A model generated the notes under the pieces. The model saw only the letters and a list, made by a program, of their open reading frames with translations. It was not told the origin of the DNA and ran no database searches. Positions 25,201 through 60,733 of a stretch of 64,000 nt of DNA are shown here, piece after piece. A program made the translations under genes and the position numbers. The stretch lies in contig JAKTNV010000005.1 of the NCBI GenBank assembly GCA_022747635.1, forward strand, positions 91,032,469-91,096,468, read 5' to 3'. This stretch comes from Hetaerina americana. Its lineage: Eukaryota > Arthropoda > Insecta > Odonata > Calopterygidae. Position 1 is the stretch's first letter; each line of letters starts with the position of its first letter.

Positions 25201-28200
25201 TGCATTCCGTGAGTGGTGGGGAGGTAGCGGGAGACAAGATTGAGAATATCGAAGCAGTGCATTTAGGTCCAAGGAATGCACCCGTAAGTGCATGGTAGGA
25301 TTTTGCTGTTGAGTAATTTGTGGAAGTACTCTTGTTTGACAATGGGTTGTAAAGGCTTCTGCATATTTCTAGAGGGAGGCAGCATTATTTCATACACAGC
25401 GGCCATGAATGGAGAGGGGAAACCGGTATTGTTTAGTGTGAGACGGTGGGATGACAATGGCCAAATGAAGAGGTTCTCCGAGGTTCATCGGTTTTATGTG
25501 GAGCTAGTGCACTCATTTAAGAATTAACAAAAAGAACAAAATACCTTTTGAAAAGGTTTCTGTGGTATGGTCATGATGAATATCCAAAAATACACAACAA
25601 TTGAATCCCCAACTTCTCCTCATATTTGGCATCATTGACTCCACGACACATGAACTAAAAAGACACCTGGCCTGTGAATTTACTACCCTTATCGGGAAAA
25701 GCATTAACATATTTATGGAACTTGACACACTTTGAGTCAATTAATAAACGTGGGTTGAAGAGAGTGATATGCTCATCAGCTATCAACCAAGTGTCACATT
25801 TCAAGAAGCAATCCAGTCAATGATGCGGTGGAAAATGTAAGGAAGCTCACCAGGAACAGCTTTTCAGAAGATTGCCAAAAAATGACAATTTTGTTTAAAA
25901 TATTTTCTTCTTGTCTAATGGAATCTTTTACAAAAAAATAAAGACATGCCAATGAATTCTTCACTGCCACTTAGCATCATAAATCTACTTATGGAGGAAT
26001 TGGAAAAAAATGATCAGAAAACCTAGGAGAAAAAGCCAAAGCTATTGACCAGATATGCAGAGGACACTTTTATAACATGGCCCCAAGGAAAGGAAGACTT
26101 AAAAATTTTCAAAAACATCTACATCAACAGAACAAGTCCAAACAGATAGAAGAAGACCACAGAATGCCATCCCTTGATAAACCTACTCATAAAAAGAGAA
26201 AAAATGGAAGTCTGGGTATTTCAAGAGTTCATAATGAAGGGGCACAATAACTGATACTTGCATGCACCATCTAACCATCACCCTCAAAAGATGTCGAAGG
26301 TCATCATGACATTATTACATCAAGCATTTTCATTATTGGGTTTCTGCCCGAGAGAGAAATCATCTGGTGAATGCTTTTGAAGAAAATGACTAACACCAGC
26401 TTCATTCTCCACCATGAAGGCAGAGGAGAAATTATTAACGCCATCTAATAAAACCTCAACCTTACCTCAAGAGGTAAGCTTTGGCGCACACGTGCCACAA
26501 TCCAAATGCAGCAGGCATCACTGAAAACGCCAAATATGGAATGAGATTGGGACACTACATGTTTCCCCAGAAAAGTCACCAGCTAAGCAATGCAAAACAC
26601 TATTTAATGAAGGTAACTGTTTAAGGCTTCATTTTGCGGAAGTTAACCAACACCAAGATAATGAAAAAACTTGGTTTTATCGACTTAATGATTTATTTAT
26701 AGGACCCAGGTTTCATCGTGTCATGACATCTTCAGGTATACAGTCTTACATGACATAATATATAAAGCATTGAGAAGTGGAGAGAGATGAGAGAGGGGTT
26801 TACAGTTGGCTCGAGAATGGGTGCAATTAGGGGGTAATTAGGCACTGTATGTGCATTCAAGAGAGATTCTGTGGGAGGAGGGGACAAATGCACATCCACT
26901 CCTTAACAGTCGGCAAGGCCCCCTTGTTCTGCGTCACCACTGGGGGAAGGGAGTTTAGGGAGCACATTCCAGTCACCACTTGTCCTGCACTGTTTGCCAA
27001 CGCACCCGCCACCCTCCTTGTATCTGTCCTCGAGTCTGGTCGTGTCGTCACTGTCTCGGCACTATTGGATTCTAAGGGGACGATAAGGCGTGGGAGGGAA
27101 GCACTTTTCCGTTCACCAGGAGAGGGCATTGTTGATGTAGTGCTGTGCTTTCTCTGGGGACTTTAGGGCACCCAGTCTTCTTCAAAATGGAGAACTATCA
27201 CCACAGAACTGCGTGAGTCTCTTGCGAGGTGGCTAGCCAACCTTGAGTCCACTTTCTTCTTCTCGAGACATTTTTGAGTTTCATCACCCTGAGGTCTACG
27301 ATTCTCCCCACCTTGCCAATGCATAGCGCTGGGCCGTGGGGATCACAAACGCAGGGAATAGACACCACTTCTCCTCATGCCGGCATTTTTATCTTTAGCA
27401 GTGAATTATAATTTTGTAGTGGTTGAGAGGAAACAAGGAAGGAAGAGAACTCATTCCAAATATTTACAATGATGGAATTGGCATTAAGAATTACCATATT
27501 TTTCCATACATCCTGCACAAATTAGCTAAACAAAAAGTATTAGTGTAGGGAAAAGCAACCGAAATGAAAAATATTCCCAATAAGTCAAAATTCTAAATCA
27601 AGGTACCATATGAAGGTAATTTCAAACAGTGAATTGTAAAAATAAATTAGTTGGAAACCATTATTTAATAATCTCATTTCACTATCTCTTTTTCTGAATC
27701 CCAGCAACTAATGTTCACTGTCACAAATGCAAGGTACTTTCCATTCATACCAGCGCACATCAAGGTTAGCAGTCCTCAAGGGTGTATGTTTAACAAAAGG
27801 TTGACCAAAATATAACCTGACAACTATAATTGTAACATTGTTTGTTTTCATGATGCTAAGGTTTTGGAGATAAGTTGGAGATGAAATCTCACAAGCAAAA
27901 TTGTCAAATGAAGAAAAATTGAAATAAATTCATGGACCCACAACAAAAAGTTCAAATACCGGATAATTTACCCAATTCCTAAAAAATCAATATTGATTCA
28001 ATCCATCTAAAGTTCCCAAACAAATTATGAGCTAATTCCATTGCTCCATATGCAACTTATCTACAAATTGCACTAACTTCAACGCATTTATTGGAAAGCT
28101 CTCACAGCTCGCATGTTATCAAATAACTCGTAGTTATAACACAATAACGCGGAATATTATTAAACAAATTTAGATAAAACTAAAAACAAGACATAAACAT

Positions 28201-31200
28201 TAAAAACCATTACTGCCATGTCACTCATAACCATGAACATCTTCATCTGAATTAGCTTTAGATGAATCAAAAGTTTGTTTTCTGTAATTATTTCCAGCAC
28301 TTTAGTGTCTGGTATGTTATAATGGAGTGAACGCTCTTGCAGCCAGAGGATTGTGGAGATTATGAATGCTTCCGGCTTTCACCGTGCATGCTTGCCATCT
28401 GCTCATAACTGGCAGGACGCTAAAATTACAGCAGGCATTGCTGCTCTCCAATCGGTTAATTTTGGCACATCCATTTCTAAATGCTGTGGAGCTGGTAAAG
28501 GTTTTCACTGTTGATCTTTATCTGATTTTATTTATTTCAATTGTGTCATGGATGAGCCTAGGGCAGTGACATGACTCTCTTTATATCATGCTGACTTTAT
28601 ATATGTTTGTTTATCTAACACCCAGGCTCGTTCTACCTCAGGTGAGAGGTGGAATTGTTTGTTTTTCAAGGCTCTCCAGGGTTCCTGGAGTCTACACATA
28701 ATTTACCTGCCTGTCTGTCCTACAGAGGACTTCCCACAACTGCACTTATTCTCACACACTCCATCGAAGGCAGGGCGAGGGACGGGGTTCTTCAGTCAGG
28801 GTGGCATACCACCTGCATTTTTGGCAGAATTTAAGCGTGTCACAATGCCATACCCTTGGAGTATCCTGACAATTTTTTCTTTGGTACCTCCCACATAAGG
28901 AATACTGCTGCTGGAGTGATTCTCACCCATGATTTTCTCTACAGCCAGCTGACATTTTCACTTATTTCTTATCATTCTGGTTAATGCTTCCAGATTTCAT
29001 TTCCTCAACCTTATACCCTGTTTTTTCCCTTCTAATCTGATATTACACTTAATTTGTAGTAAATCACGATTGAAATTCACATCAGGTCCTGGGAAACTGT
29101 AAATTAATCATACTTCCTAAATCTGTGCCTAACTACACGAGTATTATTGAATTTTCTTATTCACTTTTCAGCATCCACAGGCATTTTCCATGCACTGCCT
29201 TTTGTGGTGTCTAAACCAAGTGTTGGTGATGACTAATCCCTATCTCCTGCAGAACTCAATTGCTTTCTCTCCGCGGTCATTCCTCGTGCCTAAACCGTAG
29301 TCCCCGACCTCGTCACCATCTCTTCCTTCGCCTACCGTCGCATTCCAATCCCCCATCACTATCAAATGTTTCCCTGCAGGAACACACGCGATCATGTCCT
29401 CTAACTGATCGTATACCCTATCGACTTCTTCCTCCCTATGATTGCTTGCAGGAATGTTTACCTGAACAACAACCAAGTTTGTCGGTTCTGCTTTTACTCC
29501 ACTAAAAACATTCTATCACTCACCTGCTCTCTGTGTATTATGCTTCTTCCTACCTTTTTATTTAAATGCATTGCCACTTCTGGCTAGCTCTCTTCCCATC
29601 CACTGCACATTAGTCAGTACGGTCACTACTGTAATCTTTGGCACCATTCCATCTCAACTCAAACAGCCCTAAAATATCTATATTTACTCTCTTTATATTT
29701 TATAATTTCCCAATCCTGAACATCGTCCTATTTAATTCTTATTCTTACTGGTTTTTCCATATTCTGTGTTGCTGCCATTGATTTTGCTTTACCAGTAATT
29801 TGTGAGATGACAATTGAGGAAGTCTTGCCTCTCCCGCTGCCAAGCATCCCCCCCCCTCACTGGGGTCAGATGCCTTGGCAGTTGCCTCGCTGAGGAACAA
29901 ATGCTGTGAGGACTACCTTCCCTCTGGCTCCTACACTTACCATCTATCTGGCAAAGTGGCCTTACCAAGAGCAATTGTCAATCTTCCCACCAATGCAGTC
30001 CCGGAGTCATCAGAATGCACATGCTCTTCCACCACTCTAAGGTTGATGTCAATGGGGAGAGATCATTTATAACATCTTCAGGTATTTCACTGTTTTCTGA
30101 AATGAAACCTTTTATGTCCAATTTTAGCACTGTAGTGCTTGGTACATTGCCTAATGCTTTTATGGAGCCCATTTTTTTCACAAAGGCCAAATCTTGTGGA
30201 TTTATAAATATAAAGCTTCATATTTTGTCAAATTTAGCTTTAATAACCCTACTCAATTGCATTTAGTCTTAAATTGCATTCTTCCACTAATTCTGTCATC
30301 TGGAATGCAACTTCAACCTAGAAGACTTATTTAAGGATAATTCCAGTCAATGAATCTTCAGTTACTCCACTTGGAATATTTGCCAAATTTGAATGTATTT
30401 GTTCACTAAATCTTTCTAGATTATCAGTAATATGCACATGGGAACAGTCCATTGCTAAGACAGATTTTGGATTAAAAAGAGCAGTCCAGAGGGAGATTAG
30501 AGCTGGCAGGACCTTTAACTATATTACTCAGATATGCAGGATCCACAACCACACACATTTTCTTCCACTTCCAAGGTTTAATTGCCTGACTTTGGCTACT
30601 CCCATCATTGGCCAGTTTCAACTGTATTTCTTTCCATAAGAACCTATGATGGGTGCGGCTTTTGTTTCCCATTTGGTCCTCTTCGTCAATCACTTTGCCC
30701 TCATGGCAACACAACTCTCACAGCTCAAATATACACCCCATGTGTATTTGATGTCTCTAAAATAACCCAATTAAGAATTCATGTCCTTTGCAATCTGGCT
30801 GGAAGCATCTCTTGCGCCTCATCGCACGTTTCTTCTGGTGTAAACATATTAGGACTGCTTCTTCTTGCCTCCGTCCCCTCGCATCTTAAATGCCTAAGTT
30901 CTAGGTTGCCTCACGACTCTAATTTTCTTGAATACCTTTCCTTCTTTTTCAAAATCAATGGCTTCAAGCTTAAAAATCACTGAGTATGATTCTCTCAGCA
31001 CAGTAATTTATTTCTCCGCTGGTAACTTTGAAAGGAGCAGTTCTTAAAGTCGAAAACTAAACACTAGAAGACTACACGTGCTCACAGACCAGAAGCAATG
31101 GTGACTGATCAATCCCTCTTTTCTCTCATGAAAGATCATGCCACAACCAAATCATATCGCTCAATAAAAAATTAACTCAAGGTAATGAAAATAAAATGCA

Positions 31201-32344
31201 CAAGAATAATAAATGTATAACATATAACATCGCTCGGAATCATACCATCGACACATATAAGCAACACGCACCTTAACCATTAATTTGTTCATTAAAACTG
31301 TCTTCATTCAGCCTATAGATGGACCGTGCACTACCTTAACACTTTCATGAGAATTGAATAGTTCAAGGCACATTGTACCTACCACGTTTGCATTACCCAT
31401 GCATTTTCACAAACATTAAAAATATATGGAGCATGCAATTGATTAGAAACTGGATAGACCATCTCAGAAAAGAGAAATGCAGCATTATGCGATGGCTATT
31501 CCAGCGGTTCATGGCTATATAGGACCATGCGGAAGGTATTTGACAGAGTTAACTCAGCACAATTAATAAACATTTAGCAGAAGACAGGAGTAGACTGGAG
31601 AGAGAGATGACTTACACAGAATCTCAAGACTGCATTAACATGGATACTGAATGGAGAGAAATTTTGCAGAATGATAGGCAGGACTGACATTTATCACTGA
31701 GCTTCTAAATATACACAAAAAAGGAAACCACAAGAGTGGCATGACAAAAGGGGAATGCAAGTGGGTAGGAAGCACTCTTCAAATCAGTTCGATCAGCATA
31801 TGATCATGCATTCAATAGCCAGTAATCCAAAAGTTTACAATATTTAGCTCGCTCAATAAAGAAGCAGTTTGATATGCAAAGGGCAATAATCAATCCTATG
31901 AAATTTAAAGTAAAAAGGTCTTATGAAACAGGAAGGTAAAAACATACATTAAAGTTAGGATCCAAATTGGAACAAATATAGGTCACTTATTTAGGATGTG
32001 CTTCAGAGGAATACTCAGGTAAGCAGAAAGGCCATTAAAAGAATTTCATTAGTCATAGAATGCTATTCAAGGAGGAAGGAGTTGATGATGGGAGACCATA
32101 TGTAAAGACGAGAGAGTTGAAAATTGAAATATGGAGTTGGATGGGTTTTGAATGATTTAAAAACTTTGCCATTGAGGGAAAAGGATTAGTGCTGATTGGA
32201 GGTCTTGGAGATGTGGCTGGGGAGGAAAATGGAGAGAATTAAATGGACAGAACGAAAAAAAAAACAAAAGCAATTCCAGGCAAGGAGAGGAGATTATTTG
32301 GAACATTTCAAAGAAGGCACAACAAGTGGATACAGAAGTGTAGC

Positions 32345-32379
<35 letters not shown>

Positions 32380-35300
32380 ATATACTGATCCCAATAAAAT
32401 ATATCACAGATTTCCAAAATATGGTCGCCAGTAAATCTTAAGCATCTTCAGAAAAAACAACAGTTACGAGTGCTCCTTGTAAATCTTATTTATTGAATTT
32501 ATTTCAATTGTCAAGGTAGCTAATGCATCCAAGTATTTATTTAAATGAAAGGGAACTTCAATTGTTAATAATGCATTATGTTCTTCCTTTGTAATTTTCA
32601 GTAGAACTCGTAATGCTGGGAAGTAAGGTCACAGTACCTGTTCTCCGGAACACTTAAATTTTACCACCCGCTGTCGAAATATCACTCTCACAATTACTTT
32701 TTGTTGCTAAATTATAGAAGAATATAGGAGCTGATGTTCTGTAGGGTTTTCAACACAATTCAATAAACAGTACTTGAGTTCCATTAGATTTTAACGAGCC
32801 TTCTACTGGTGAATATTGTTAATTCAGCCTTTAACCTACGACTGTTGAAAATAAGGAGTTTGTTTACGTGGGTCACTTGATAATTCCTTAGAAATTCCAA
32901 GAGATGGCTCTAGTATTATCTGAAAAGTTTCCCTTTCAGTGAGCCTCACCTCTCACTAGACTGCTGTTTATTATTCAGCTATATCAATCCATCATGTAGT
33001 TTCATTTTCATAGTCGAATTTTAATTACAGAAATTGAAAGAAAGTTTTGAGCAGTGAATGAAAACTTCCATTTAAAAGGATTAACATCGAAAGAGATCAA
33101 AGAAGAGTTGGACCAAGTTCATGGCACCTCTGCTCCTGTGTTTTTGCGACTGTTTACAATACGGTAAACGTGGCCATACATCCACAGATGAACATCATTC
33201 AGGACGTCCAGTGGAGGTGATTTCCACCAAAATGATTGCCAAAATCAACAATATGGTTTTGAGTGATCAATGAATGAACCTTCGCAAAATAGTTCGATCC
33301 AAGATAGGCGCTGTGTTTGCTTTAAGACGTGAGAAAACCCAACTATTTGGTCGATTTGGAGGCTGGTTTGATGCTTTTCCATTGCTATCCTGTTGATTTT
33401 TTGCACCGACACATAACTGTGAATGAAACGTGGATACATGACTACACTCCAGAGACAAAGGAATAGTCTGAACAGTGGGTTTCTAAAGGTCATCTGATTG
33501 CAAAAGAGGAGGATAATGAAGAAATCGGCCAACAAGGTGAAGACCACATTTTTTTGGGATGCACAAGGAATCATCTATAATGACAACTAGCGAAAATGAC
33601 AAATGAAGAGTAGAATCATGCATTTTTAATGCATTGGTCAAACGAAGAAATCAAGACTAAACATTCTCATTTGGTAAATAAAATCTCAATTATCTTCTAT
33701 CATGAAAATGCAAGGGTGCACACCTGCACATTTTTGATGGCTAAAATTACAAAATGAAGGTTTGAATTATTGCAGCATCTATTGTGTTCACGAGATTTCA
33801 TCCCCAGAGACATTTTCAAACTTGGAAAAATGGTACAGGAGAAAAAAAGTCATATTGTATGAGGTCATCGCCAACATTCATGCTTATTTTGAGTACCTTC
33901 TGAAGTTCTGTGCTATGTTCAGCTTAAAAAAGTTGGAAAAGGGATGGGAAAATTTCTTTTAGATGAAAAGAGACTATGTTGAAAAGTAATCTGGTACCTT
34001 ATGCAAAGCATGTGTTTTTCAATTCCTACATTACAAGTACATTCATCCTGATAGTACTGACAGTATAATTTTTCATATTATAACTAAAGAGATCTAAATG
34101 TGGAAAAGTTACAATCATACATATTGTGAAACTTAGAAAAATATAAACAAATAAGTGTTTATTTAGATACGTAATCTGATAAATTATTTAATTTGAAACA
34201 CAAATTATTGTTTTCCATTAAAAAACGATCGATAAAATACTATACTGTTACATATTTTTTTATTTGTTCATGCTACAATCAGTACTTGGGGAGGGTTGCG
34301 CCCAGTATTAATGACCCACATTATTCAATATTTAGTTTCAAATAAATTTTTTGCAATTTTTTCCCATTGGATTTTATCATACAGGGAAAGAAAAGCCCAA
34401 GACATAAATGGGCTCCTGCATTAAGAGCTCTCTCCACTTGTTTCATCATTCATTATTAAATGTTATAATGAATTAGTGCTGCTAAACAGTTTTCTTTGTA
34501 TGTAACATTACTGGACACCGAAATACCACGTCCTCATTCTTTAGTTTAATTGCAAATTATTAGTATTGGTAATCTACCAGTTAATATAAGTTTTGAATAT
34601 AGACTGAACAACATTACAACGATTACTTCCTTACCTTTCCAAACAAAACACACCACCTGGCACCCCAACTACAATTAGACATTGCAATTCCATTATTCCT
34701 TCCACCAAACATCCCTATCCTGGTCCTGCCCTTTCCTCGTTTGCCTAACATACTCCCCTCTATTACAGTCTTTAAAATTCTACGGCCGATCAATATGCCC
34801 CTCATCCAGCCTCCTTATGATTTCTCCCAACAATCCCCTCTCCTCACCCACCATATCAAGCACTTCATCATTTGTTTTCTTCTCTGTTCACTTCACCTTC
34901 TCCATCCTACACCACAACCACATTTCCAGAGCCTCTAATCTATGCATATCATCCTGCTTCAGGGACCAGGTTTCCACGCCATACACAAGTGCCCTCCACG
35001 TCAGAGAATTATGAGGGTCTTTTCTTAACATTATAACTCAATGTCCCAGGCATCAACTCCCTCCTTGTGAACGCCTCTTTGTCAAATGCAAACCTTCTTA
35101 CATCCCTACTACTTTAGCCATTTGGGTAAATAACACTTCAGAGATATGTAAACAGTTAAATGTCAAATATTTGAGTTGCTCAATTTGTATACCTTGTTCC
35201 ATGGCTGTTTTTGTTCTTCACAAAGGCAGAAAGAATAATGCATCCCCATGAGTGACCTCGAAATAAGACCTAAGAACTAGATCATAAAATTAGCATCACT

Positions 35301-37147
35301 TTCACATACTTGCACAATACTTTTTTCAACTAATGAAAATTCTATCGATGGCGATGAAGATATTTGAAATTGACTGGAATAACCAAATTCAGAGTTTTTT
35401 ATTAATAAGTCAAGCCCTCAGAAATTATAGCAAAAATAAAATGTTGCAAGCCAGAGATGCCCTCTCCTGAAACTTGTTCATAGACTCAGTTCAAGCATAG
35501 GCATAAAATAAAATGCCGTTAAAGTAAATTAAGAGTAGAACGATTAGGAAAAGCTGGATAATAATGAAAAGGTTTCCAAGAAAATAAATTAGATTTTCGA
35601 ATACCTTCACGGTTATATAAATAATGTGGAGAAAAATCCACAGGGCAAAGCAAGCCATCACAATTAATACTTTTTACCTCTCCATACGCTCTTCCATAAT
35701 TTGAATCTACAAATGATAATAGGAATTTAGCTATAATCAATTATGCCTTTAATATTAGAAATATCCTGCTTTACAGCCGAAATTTCACGAGATTTTAGTG
35801 AAGAATTTATATATACTGTCACTTAGTGGGCAAACTGCCTTATTTCAGACACTGGTGGAGAGTAATTAAGGCAAAACATAACATCCCGGAGCATCTATCA
35901 CAAGGAAGAATGCACTGATTTATTCTAAAACTGCGGGCAGGAAGGTCAACAAATATTCATGTTAATACATGATTAGGCGGGTGTAACGGTCATTTGACGA
36001 CCAAACGCAGTTCACCCACAAAACTTTCCTACCAGCATTCAAGCAAATGTTGAATCTGTCACTACTGAGTATCCTATGGCAATGAATGTTTTCCCGTGTT
36101 CTGTTCTCGCGAACAAGGGCCTGTCAGACTGAATGTCAAAACAATATGCCCATCCACTTGTGGCATTTCGCATATCAAATATTACGGGCTGCTATCTCAC
36201 TCACCCATGAATTTTTGAACGAATATACACGTGAACTTATACGGACTTAGCCGTTTCCACCCTAAAATAACACAGACTATTATTAGATATAATGCCTTTT
36301 ACATCCATAATTGGCCATTGTGCAAAATCATCTACCGGTGCCGAGTATCCGCCAGCAAGGATAAGGCAACTGAATTACTTATACAAAATTAGACATGCTT
36401 ACCTTGATCAGTTTTCGTCGCTGGTTTCCAATTTTCAGCACTAATAATCGGTAAGCAAACCTGACCTTTTTCGTCAATATTCGGATGGTATATTTTGGTT
36501 TTAAAACTTATTTTTGGAGGCTTAAATGGATACTCTGCAGGAAACAGAATTTCGATTCTGAAGGCACCTTTGTTGTACGGGGAATTGTCCTGGGAAAAAT
36601 AAAAGAACAGGTTAACCAATAATGCACTAAGTAAATACCATTTACATGAATCAACCTACTTACTGGAACAATTAGTCCTTGCCATGATAATATATTTGAG
36701 TCATCTACTTGTATATCTCGAAAAGATTTTAATCCTGAACCACGAATGTCCTGCAATTCCTGAAATGAATCACTTAATTACATTTGTGCCAATTACCTAG
36801 TATACGGTAGCCATGAGGAAAACAAATAAGACAAAAAATTCGCTCCAAATAAAATACAAAGGATTTCTCCGAATTAAGGAAATCCAGTAAGGATGCATTG
36901 TTAAACGATAATAAAACTTTGTATTTGGTACACCGAAACGTTAAAACTCATCGAGAACGATGCATGGTACATAACCACAGACAAACAAATAAGTTACGCC
37001 TAAATAACACAAAAGATGAATTGAAATATAATTCCCAGTTAATTACAAATTTCCTCTGGCTTTTCCGAACAATTTAAGCTCAATCAAACCGTATATCATC
37101 GAAAATCTTAACGTCATTACCTTTTGCAACCTCCTGGTCGCCGCCAT
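22277..37147 (-). CDS. UBE2L3: UBE2L3 / UbcH7-type ubiquitin-conjugating enzyme E2, complete
   Basis: E2 enzyme that passes ubiquitin by transthiolation to HECT and RBR ligases such as parkin. Four exons (minus): 37147-37121, 36759-36664, 36589-36403, 22431-22277. They total 465 nt, or 154 codons plus stop, exactly the human UBE2L3 length. The first exon codes only MAATRRLQK. Recognised segments: [60 protein letters not shown] (with the active-site Cys in QVCLP) and [20 protein letters not shown]. The active-site Cys, the HPN motif and the Phe loop residues of the family are present. The last intron is 13,971 bp and full of transposon remains. The fly orthologue is Ubc10. Start codon to Merlin stop is 487 bp. 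Confidence 0.97.
23224..23297. other. Long imperfect hairpin
   Basis: GGATAACTCT ... CCTCCCA pairs with TGGGAGG ... AGAGTTATCC: a stem of about 30 bp with about four mismatches and a loop of roughly 10 nt. It lies in the long UBE2L3 intron. It could be a foldback element or a small-RNA precursor; no other evidence. Confidence 0.7.
24400..24640 (+). mobile_element. LINE C-terminal remnant
   Basis: A 72-codon open stretch and its shifted frames resemble the LINE C-terminal domain (counterparts of [24 protein letters not shown] and MLKMGKN). Weak and heavily diverged. Confidence 0.35.
25950..26400 (+). mobile_element. Penelope-like reverse-transcriptase remnant
   Basis: Reading through stops gives the Penelope RT core in order: a [16 protein letters not shown] segment (usually GSPLSPxxANxxME), [20 protein letters not shown] (usual YVDDTF, here YAED), then LINLLIKR (LPFLDxL) and [16 protein letters not shown], the family's serine/histidine-rich block. 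Strongly suggestive but decayed. It lies in the UBE2L3 intron. Confidence 0.65.
26640..27420 (-). mobile_element. Penelope-like 3' end: GIY-YIG remnant and hammerhead-like tail
   Basis: On the minus strand a VVSIPCVCD...[13 protein letters not shown] segment (27360-27290) resembles the Penelope GIY-YIG endonuclease start (usual SIPC...YIG.TGR). About 550 bp downstream come GACTGTATACCTGAAGATG, a TGTCATGACA palindrome and GATGAAACCTGGGTCC (26745-26705), then AATAAATCATTAAG. CUGAAGA fits the CUGANGA hammerhead core, though spacing to GAAA is irregular. It is opposite in orientation to the RT remnant at 25.95-26.4 kb. Confidence 0.5.
27421..28940. other. UBE2L3 intron, unannotated
   Basis: No recognisable exon or repeat class. 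The 28.5-28.9 kb part is less AT-rich than its surroundings and may be an unclassified repeat. Confidence 0.5.
28950..29980 (-). mobile_element. LINE 5' part (leader and endonuclease), 3'-truncated
   Basis: Minus strand: leader blocks matching CCAGATAG and the CCCCAGTGGGG region (29980-29800), then endonuclease segments. The best is 29476-29240 with [28 protein letters not shown] and [18 protein letters not shown]. The N-terminal endonuclease is more decayed. The copy stops after the endonuclease. Confidence 0.8.
29985..30990 (-). other. Unrecognised coding-like remnant
   Basis: Minus-strand open stretches (30190-29978 and 30714-30472) have ordinary amino-acid composition (for example [20 protein letters not shown] and [16 protein letters not shown]) and are linked by stops and shifts. 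I do not recognise the family; a decayed transposon gene is the most likely explanation. Confidence 0.25.
31465..32335 (+). mobile_element. LINE reverse-transcriptase remnant
   Basis: Decayed plus-strand segments match the RT palm and C-terminal regions of the local LINE: an FDRVN counterpart of the AFDRGNW motif near 31540, a WRER-like piece near 31600, a [12 protein letters not shown] stretch near 32080, and [15 protein letters not shown] residues near 32220. Confidence 0.55.
32349..32376. repeat. (TG)n microsatellite
   Basis: About 14 TG units directly after the LINE remnant. Confidence 0.9.
32722..33022 (+). repeat. Interspersed repeat, copy 1 of 2
   Basis: About 300 bp that recurs inverted at 62852-63150. 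Shared blocks include TGAGCCTCACCTCTCACTAG, TTTACGTGGGTCACTTGA (with small changes) and GAGCCTTCTACT. It leads into a mariner remnant and may be that element's 5' flank. Confidence 0.75.
33030..33970 (+). mobile_element. Ancient mariner remnant
   Basis: Broken plus-strand segments read like a mariner transposase: [20 protein letters not shown] near 33070, a GRP-like linker near 33200, [16 protein letters not shown] residues near 33430 and an HENARVHT counterpart of HDNARPHT near 33705. Many stops. Confidence 0.6.
34620..35110 (-). mobile_element. LINE 3'-end fragment
   Basis: Minus-strand match to the LINE C-terminal ~150 codons, including a [20 protein letters not shown] segment (34790-34735), with stops and shifts. 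Confidence 0.75.
35111..36400. other. UBE2L3 intron 3, exon-proximal part
   Basis: No recognisable exon or repeat. Confidence 0.55.
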
Positions 37148-37634
37148 GTTGGTAACGAATAAACGATTAAATCTGTCACTAACATATATTATTAGAAATA
37201 TCTAAATGCTCAACAGTTATTTTTCCTATATTATTAATTTGATATTATTTAAAACATTTTCCTCTTTCTCCAGCAAATTAGCCTAGCAATACAAACTTTC
37301 CCCTACAGTATTGTTTTACAACTAATAAAATGATGAGTAGCAGAATTCGTCATTCCTATGACATGGTTACTTAAGTCGAAGAAAATGACGACACGTAATT
37401 ATCATAACAAGCACAAATCACAAGCCTTGACATTTATTTTGAAAACACATCATAATACATATACTAAATAGGAAACAACATTATATAGAAATGACTGATA
37501 ATAAAAAAACTTCAGTAAATGAAAGTCTTCAGCAAAGGCACATAATATTTTCTCCGCCACGTCTTCTTCTTCTATTTGAAATTGTTTATTCTACAGCACC
37601 TTTAGTCGTAGATCACAGTTTCCTTCACACACTT
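37148..37634 (-). promoter_or_regulatory. Compact spacer: Merlin 3' UTR and UBE2L3 promoter
   Basis: Only 487 bp separate the Merlin stop from the UBE2L3 start. A minus-strand AATAAA near 37435 is a plausible Merlin poly(A) signal, which leaves under 300 bp for the UBE2L3 promoter and 5' UTR. No core promoter motif stands out. Confidence 0.45.

Positions 37635-60733
<23,099 letters not shown>

Noticed and set aside
26849..27166. Overlapping ORFs of 105 (+) and 90 (-) codons
   Set aside because: A GC-richer stretch inside Penelope-like debris; neither has a recognisable protein pattern.
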